Shown: positions 59,812-64,000 of the stretch, piece by piece
Layout: each line of letters starts with the position of its first letter
How positions within the stretch are numbered: position 1 is the first letter of the stretch
From: Nemania diffusa
Taxonomy: Eukaryota > Ascomycota > Sordariomycetes > Xylariales > Xylariaceae
DNA: 64,000 nt
Direction of reading: 5' to 3'
NCBI GenBank assembly: GCA_038501195.1
Contig: JBBPUQ010000007.1
Span: 248,001 to 312,000, forward strand
Position numbers and translations under genes: made by a program
Notes under the pieces: model-generated
Seen by the model: only the letters and a program-made list of their open reading frames with translations
What the model was told of the DNA's origin: nothing
Database searches by the model: none

Positions 59812-62120
59812 AGATCATAGGGTCACAATTCCTTTTTGCTCCGCCGCGAGACATTCAGGGGCAGAATGTTATTGTGTACTTTATACCAACAAGTTGAACC
59901 TACTAGCTCACTAGTCACTTCAATTTCTTACTGTTTTAGTTCTTTCACTCATTTCTCTAGATTGGGGGTTTAAATTTGGTATAGAGAATGCCACTTCATA
60001 TTTTATTCGGTGAGGAAGTCTTGGCAAGCTCGGAAATCGATATATTATATATAAGCGTTAAGGAAGCAGCAAAGTCATAGCATTATACATCGCTTAATGC
60101 GCTTCTTGGGTTACGTGTTCTGCGGTTATCCCCCTTTGTGAATAATCATGTGATGTTTTGTCTGTAAATAAGGAATAATATGCTTAGACTTGAATATAAT
60201 AGGGGATAATGCAGAAAGAGGAGCCGCTGTGTCACTTAGGTACCTAGGTAGCGCCCCTAAGACGTTTATGATCCTACTGTTCAAGCAAGAGTACGATCAC
60301 GATACATACCATTAGCCTTGAACTAAGCGAGATTATTCACTTAGGAAATAGTGAGACTCAAAGTGCAAATCAGATAACATATTTACATGTGAAGGAGCTT
60401 GAAGCAACTATGTCATTCGTTCAACGAGGAATAGATATCTTTACTCCAAGATCTGAATTTCTGTGATTTGTTTTACGGTGCTTGAGTTGAGAGTAAAGTT
60501 TGCCATTCATCGAATAACGCCAAATGCCAAATGCTGTATAGAACTTTGCCAAGCCTAAATATCGGCATTCTCGTATACCCTCGTACACAAGTATTAATGT
60601 CTAACCGAACTGAGTATATCATGTGGTCCTTCTCTCAGGTGGGCTCTAGCTTATGAAGATCACGACTCTATTTGCTAATCCGCATGGTATGAACGTTCAA
60701 CCTACAGCTATTCGAGCTATATAATTTTAGTCTTTAAGCTAAAAGGGGTCGCTAAATTTCCTTGTCTTGTCTTTGCTTCGGTGTGCACGGAGCCTTCGTC
60801 TGTCGCACTCACCCGATACTATCACTCCTCAAAGTGCATTTATATCTTACGCATATACTTAACTAACATCTTCGTACGGGCGTACTGGCTATACACGGGC
60901 TATCACGGGTGTTATCGGAACATCTCATTACACCTTGCGTTTTTGAAAAAGAATACTCTTGATCATATGAGTTATTACGACCAGTATCCCATGTGCACTG
61001 ACCATTATTGCTGTATTTTGATGAGGTTGTGACGTCGATTCAACTATCGCTACCTCGAAACTCTACTTTAGTTAACTTCGTTGCCTCACTTCATGGGTCT
61101 GATCGGGGACCCAGATTCACTACCCTACGCATGTAGCATGTTGTCTGGGCGCAGATGGCGACCTGAATACCACGTCTTGGCTTCATGGCTGATCTAGTCA
61201 TGCAGCCACTTATAATATATCACGTGAATGTACTATGAATAGCCTCTCATTCTCAGCTCCTTAGGAAGTGCAGTAGGTATCTAGGTCTTGGGTGCGCTTC
61301 TACTTACCTGGTTTTGCTTACGTATAGAGTTCTCTTCTCGCACCTTGGGACGAGTCATATTGCATCTACAACTACCGGTGCGCATATACAAGCTTAATAA
61401 ACCTCCATCGTATTCAATTTAATGGTACTGAATAGGGTGTTGGATCTGCGCAACTATCCTACCCTCCTTGTTGAAAGGGTGGGAAGCATCGGGGAAGCAT
61501 TAGGTTAGGTACCTAGGTACTTACTCTGTACCCCTCAATTATTTTGGAGTTCTTATCGAGTGGCTGGTTCTGTGGCTGTGTGGCTAAGTGACTGCATGAA
61601 TATGACCCATCTTTGATAAGAGGACTTTAACCAATTGGAGAGCTTCCAATCGACAAGGTGAGATGATTACCGTATTAGGACGCCCCTCCTTTTCGTCCCC
61701 ATGATTTTCCTCTTCTATTAGCTTACCTAGGTAAATAAATACCTAATGCTTAATAGGAACGAGGCCTGCTTGTAAATTGTTAAGTAGTAATATGTTGCAA
61801 TGGATTGAGAAGTGTAATTTAAATGCAAAAACATGAGGGAGAAGTATTCAGATATGTATGGAGTTTCTTGGCAAAAGACTAGATAGCGTCTATTTCTCTA
61901 TGAGATTCTTGTATACGTCACATTCACATTCACATTCACAAGGAGGGACCAGAGGTCATTTAGCGAGAGTAAGTTATCATTCCAAGGTGACTAACAACAT
62001 CCTTGATAAATCATTCCGCAAACAACTCAACAAATCCCCTGTCGTAGCATCTCATCTCGTCTCATCTCTGCTCGTCTCTGCGCTCGCGAAGGAACCGAGG
62101 CTCCGTTTCAATTGATTTTC
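59812..62120. other. Long intergenic region, no supported gene
   Basis: Contains TACCTAGGTA palindromes at 60241-60250 (within TAGGTACCTAGGTA), 61510-61519 and 61724-61733, and a CACATT hexamer repeated about three times at 61919-61938. Short frames (60781-61032, 61858-62115) lack recognisable features. Confidence 0.5.
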
Positions 62121-62304
62121 TTAGTGGCTCTATGTCAAATATGTCAGCTGGCTATCGGGTGATCCGATTCGTTCGACGCATCACTCACGCAGCAAGAGCA
62201 CGAGGTGCTATAACAAGGAGGTTAGCCTGGGAATCTCCGGAACGAGGGAAAACGGTTTCTTGGACTTACCATTCCTGGCAAGAGCAGCAAGAGCAGGGAG
62301 ACAT
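62121..62304 (-). CDS. Metallothionein-like peptide, 20 residues, three exons
   Basis: Exons 62304-62270, 62207-62189 and 62129-62121. Introns of 62 and 59 bp have GTAAGT and GTGAGT donors, GGCTAAC and GCTGAC branch sites and TATAG/CATAG acceptors. The 63-nt coding sequence reads MSPCSCCSCQECTSCSCCSH: eight Cys in 20 residues in CxC, CC and CxxC arrangements, the pattern of small copper/cadmium-binding fungal metallothioneins (Neurospora's has 26 residues, Magnaporthe's about 22). Its role would be cytosolic metal buffering. A TATATAAGG box lies about 150 bp upstream, and a C-rich leader ends CGACACCATG, typical of highly expressed fungal genes. It is too short for ordinary gene finders. The main uncertainty is the last 9-nt exon; a different acceptor would change only the C-terminus. 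Confidence 0.75.
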
Positions 62305-62451
62305 GGTGTCGGTTTGGGGGGTGTGTAAAATTGGATGGAGCTGGGCTCTGAGTGTTGATTGGAAGGCTTGGTTTGAGCTGGGGTGACTGTAATGCTTAGC
62401 TTGGTGTGTCGGGTGAAGAATTGAGAACCCCTTTGGCAGATGGGAAAGCCT

Positions 62452-62460
62452 CCTTATATA
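62452..62460 (-). promoter_or_regulatory. TATA box of the metallothionein-like gene
   Basis: TATATAAGG on the minus strand, about 150 bp before the ATG at 62304. The leader between them is rich in C and in ACACC/CACCCC runs. Confidence 0.6.
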
Positions 62461-64000
62461 CACCGGGGAGGCCATAAGCAAGCTAGTGTGCTCCTCCACG
62501 CGTTGTTCCCATTACGTCCTATTAACTCTCCCTTCTACCCTTGCCCTTGGATCCCAGCCTGCTCGCCACCCAGCTCACCGCGATGTTCACATGCATGCCC
62601 TCCGGTCGTATCTACTTGATTCCGAACATGTCAATTGGACGGCGCCCCAAGCGCGTAGGATTCTGATACAAAACGTGGGGGGAACATCGGTCCTTGGCCA
62701 TCCCACGGGCGTTCACCCCCTCACATTCGTCAGCCCTGCATTGCGCTCTGAATGGCCCGATTCGCTCATCATAGAAGCCGGAACTGCCCGCTTCACACCA
62801 CACCGGTCCCAATTCCAGGGCTCTTGTTGGCTTTGTGTGTTGTTTGATTTGGATCTTGACTACTGTTTGTCAAAGATAGCTATCCGACCTGTGCTGCTTC
62901 GTCATCCGCAATGCGGGCGCCGTAGGCTGGCGTGTGATTAATACCACCATTGGTCGATATCTGATGATCTCTAAGCCAGTGACTAACAGCCAAGACAACT
63001 ATTATGCAGCCAAACCAAACAAGCATGTGTACTATTAGCCCTAGCTAAGGAGGAGTCGACCTTGCCTACTCTAGCTAAGAAACATGGGCTGAAATATGCC
63101 ATATATTTGCCACAGAAATCGCGCAGCTCGGCTCTCTACGCTAGGTGTGCGTCTTGCTTACGAGGAAGTTGCACAGGACCATGTTCTCATTTTGTCACTT
63201 TCTGTTACCACAAACATGTTGATTAATATGAGCGCAATTATGATCGATAGTTAGGTTTGCTAAACCCAACAAAATAATAGTCCTCACAAGGCCGTGGAAG
63301 GAGGTACCGAGATGAATGCCGAAGGATTAGACAATCATAGAATATGATCAGTAGGTAATTGGTCACGCATGATTGACGGTGGGAGGAACGGTGGGGGTAC
63401 GAGAACAGATGGTTATCCCCGGGGGAAATGTTAGCCTTCAACTAGAGAAAGTATAGCCGTCTATGAGATTGTTATGATACACATAGCTGTTGGGAAATAA
63501 TGACACAAGTAGATGGCAAGTTAAACTTCTAGTGAGTTCAGAGGCAACATACCAAACACGGACTTACAACTATAGATATTTGTCAAAGAAGATTCGATAT
63601 TAGGCAGGCATACGATCATACCAACTTCCCCGAAGCTTCTCATCACTCGTTAGACAATATTACAGGACTACTGAGGTACGGAGTCCATAGTGGTGATGAA
63701 ATAAATTAAAAATATATGGAAAAGCTTTTCTTTACACTCGTTGACATTCATGCTAGCGTTCTGCAGCCGCCGTATGACCTATTAGTGGAGCTGACTTATT
63801 ATTTCGGGGGTGAACGTGTACCTTGATGGCCACACATGAAGCAATCTCCATCTCTAATATCCACTTACTGTAAGATTTTCAGCGGGACCGTCCCGAATAG
63901 CTAGAGGATCAGGGTTAAGTTTTGCGATGTATTGCGTCCCTCCGCTGGCTAGCTTGTGAATCAAGGAGACAAGGCAGTCATGGGGAATTTGAGTTATTCA
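62461..64000. other. Intergenic to window end, no supported gene
   Basis: A 151-codon plus-strand frame (62486-62941) has low protein-like quality and no domain. Nothing else recognised up to the edge. Confidence 0.4.

Noticed and set aside
62486..62941. 151-codon plus-strand frame
   Set aside because: No recognisable domain, erratic composition, starts within the metallothionein gene's upstream region.

Overview
The window is nuclear DNA from a filamentous ascomycete (Pezizomycotina, probably a Sordariomycete; the class is inferred). The evidence is: short 49-124 bp introns with GTRNGT donors and CTRAC/CTAAC branch sites; fungus-specific families (NACHT-ankyrin NLR, HET domain, GT90/CAP10, fungal alpha-kinase); and three very AT-rich blocks that look like transposable elements mutated by RIP (repeat-induced point mutation, C to T and G to A).

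Layout. 1-250: 5' end of a berberine-bridge-type FAD oxidase, cut by the window edge. 1434-14582 (minus): a large NLR gene (N-terminal domain, NACHT, ankyrin repeats) whose first exon is split by a 6.27 kb RIP-degraded insert with an A8 tail and a 6-bp target-site duplication. 15604-17053 (plus): head-to-head with it, a small gene with an NLR-type N-terminal domain, split by a 615-bp inverted-repeat element. In both genes, removing the insert plus one duplication copy leaves a continuous reading frame. 18479-18964: an unknown gene. 19353-33150: a 13.8 kb LTR retrotransposon remnant with 322-bp LTRs, erased by RIP in its interior and preserved at its outer edges.

33.5-39.6 kb: a small unknown gene, an alpha-kinase gene, two conserved fungal proteins of unknown function, and a relic gene with C-to-T-type stop codons. 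40.2-48.7 kb: housekeeping-like genes, namely a GT90 glycosyltransferase, a Na+/H+ antiporter and a secreted DUF1264/OBAP-like protein. 50.7-55.2 kb: a HET-domain gene with a long helical-repeat N-terminus, and a RING-finger gene. 55.6-57.7 kb: a third RIP-degraded block. 58.9-59.8 kb: a secreted isochorismatase-like hydrolase with four exons. 62.1-62.5 kb: a three-exon gene for a 20-residue, 8-cysteine metallothionein-like peptide.

The most notable content is the head-to-head pair of NLR-type (nonself-recognition) genes, each disrupted by a different transposon, close to a large RIP-silenced retrotransposon and in the same window as a HET-domain gene. Together this looks like an accessory region of nonself-recognition genes. 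Exon boundaries were derived by hand from splice signals, frame continuity and remembered family patterns; no alignment or search was run.
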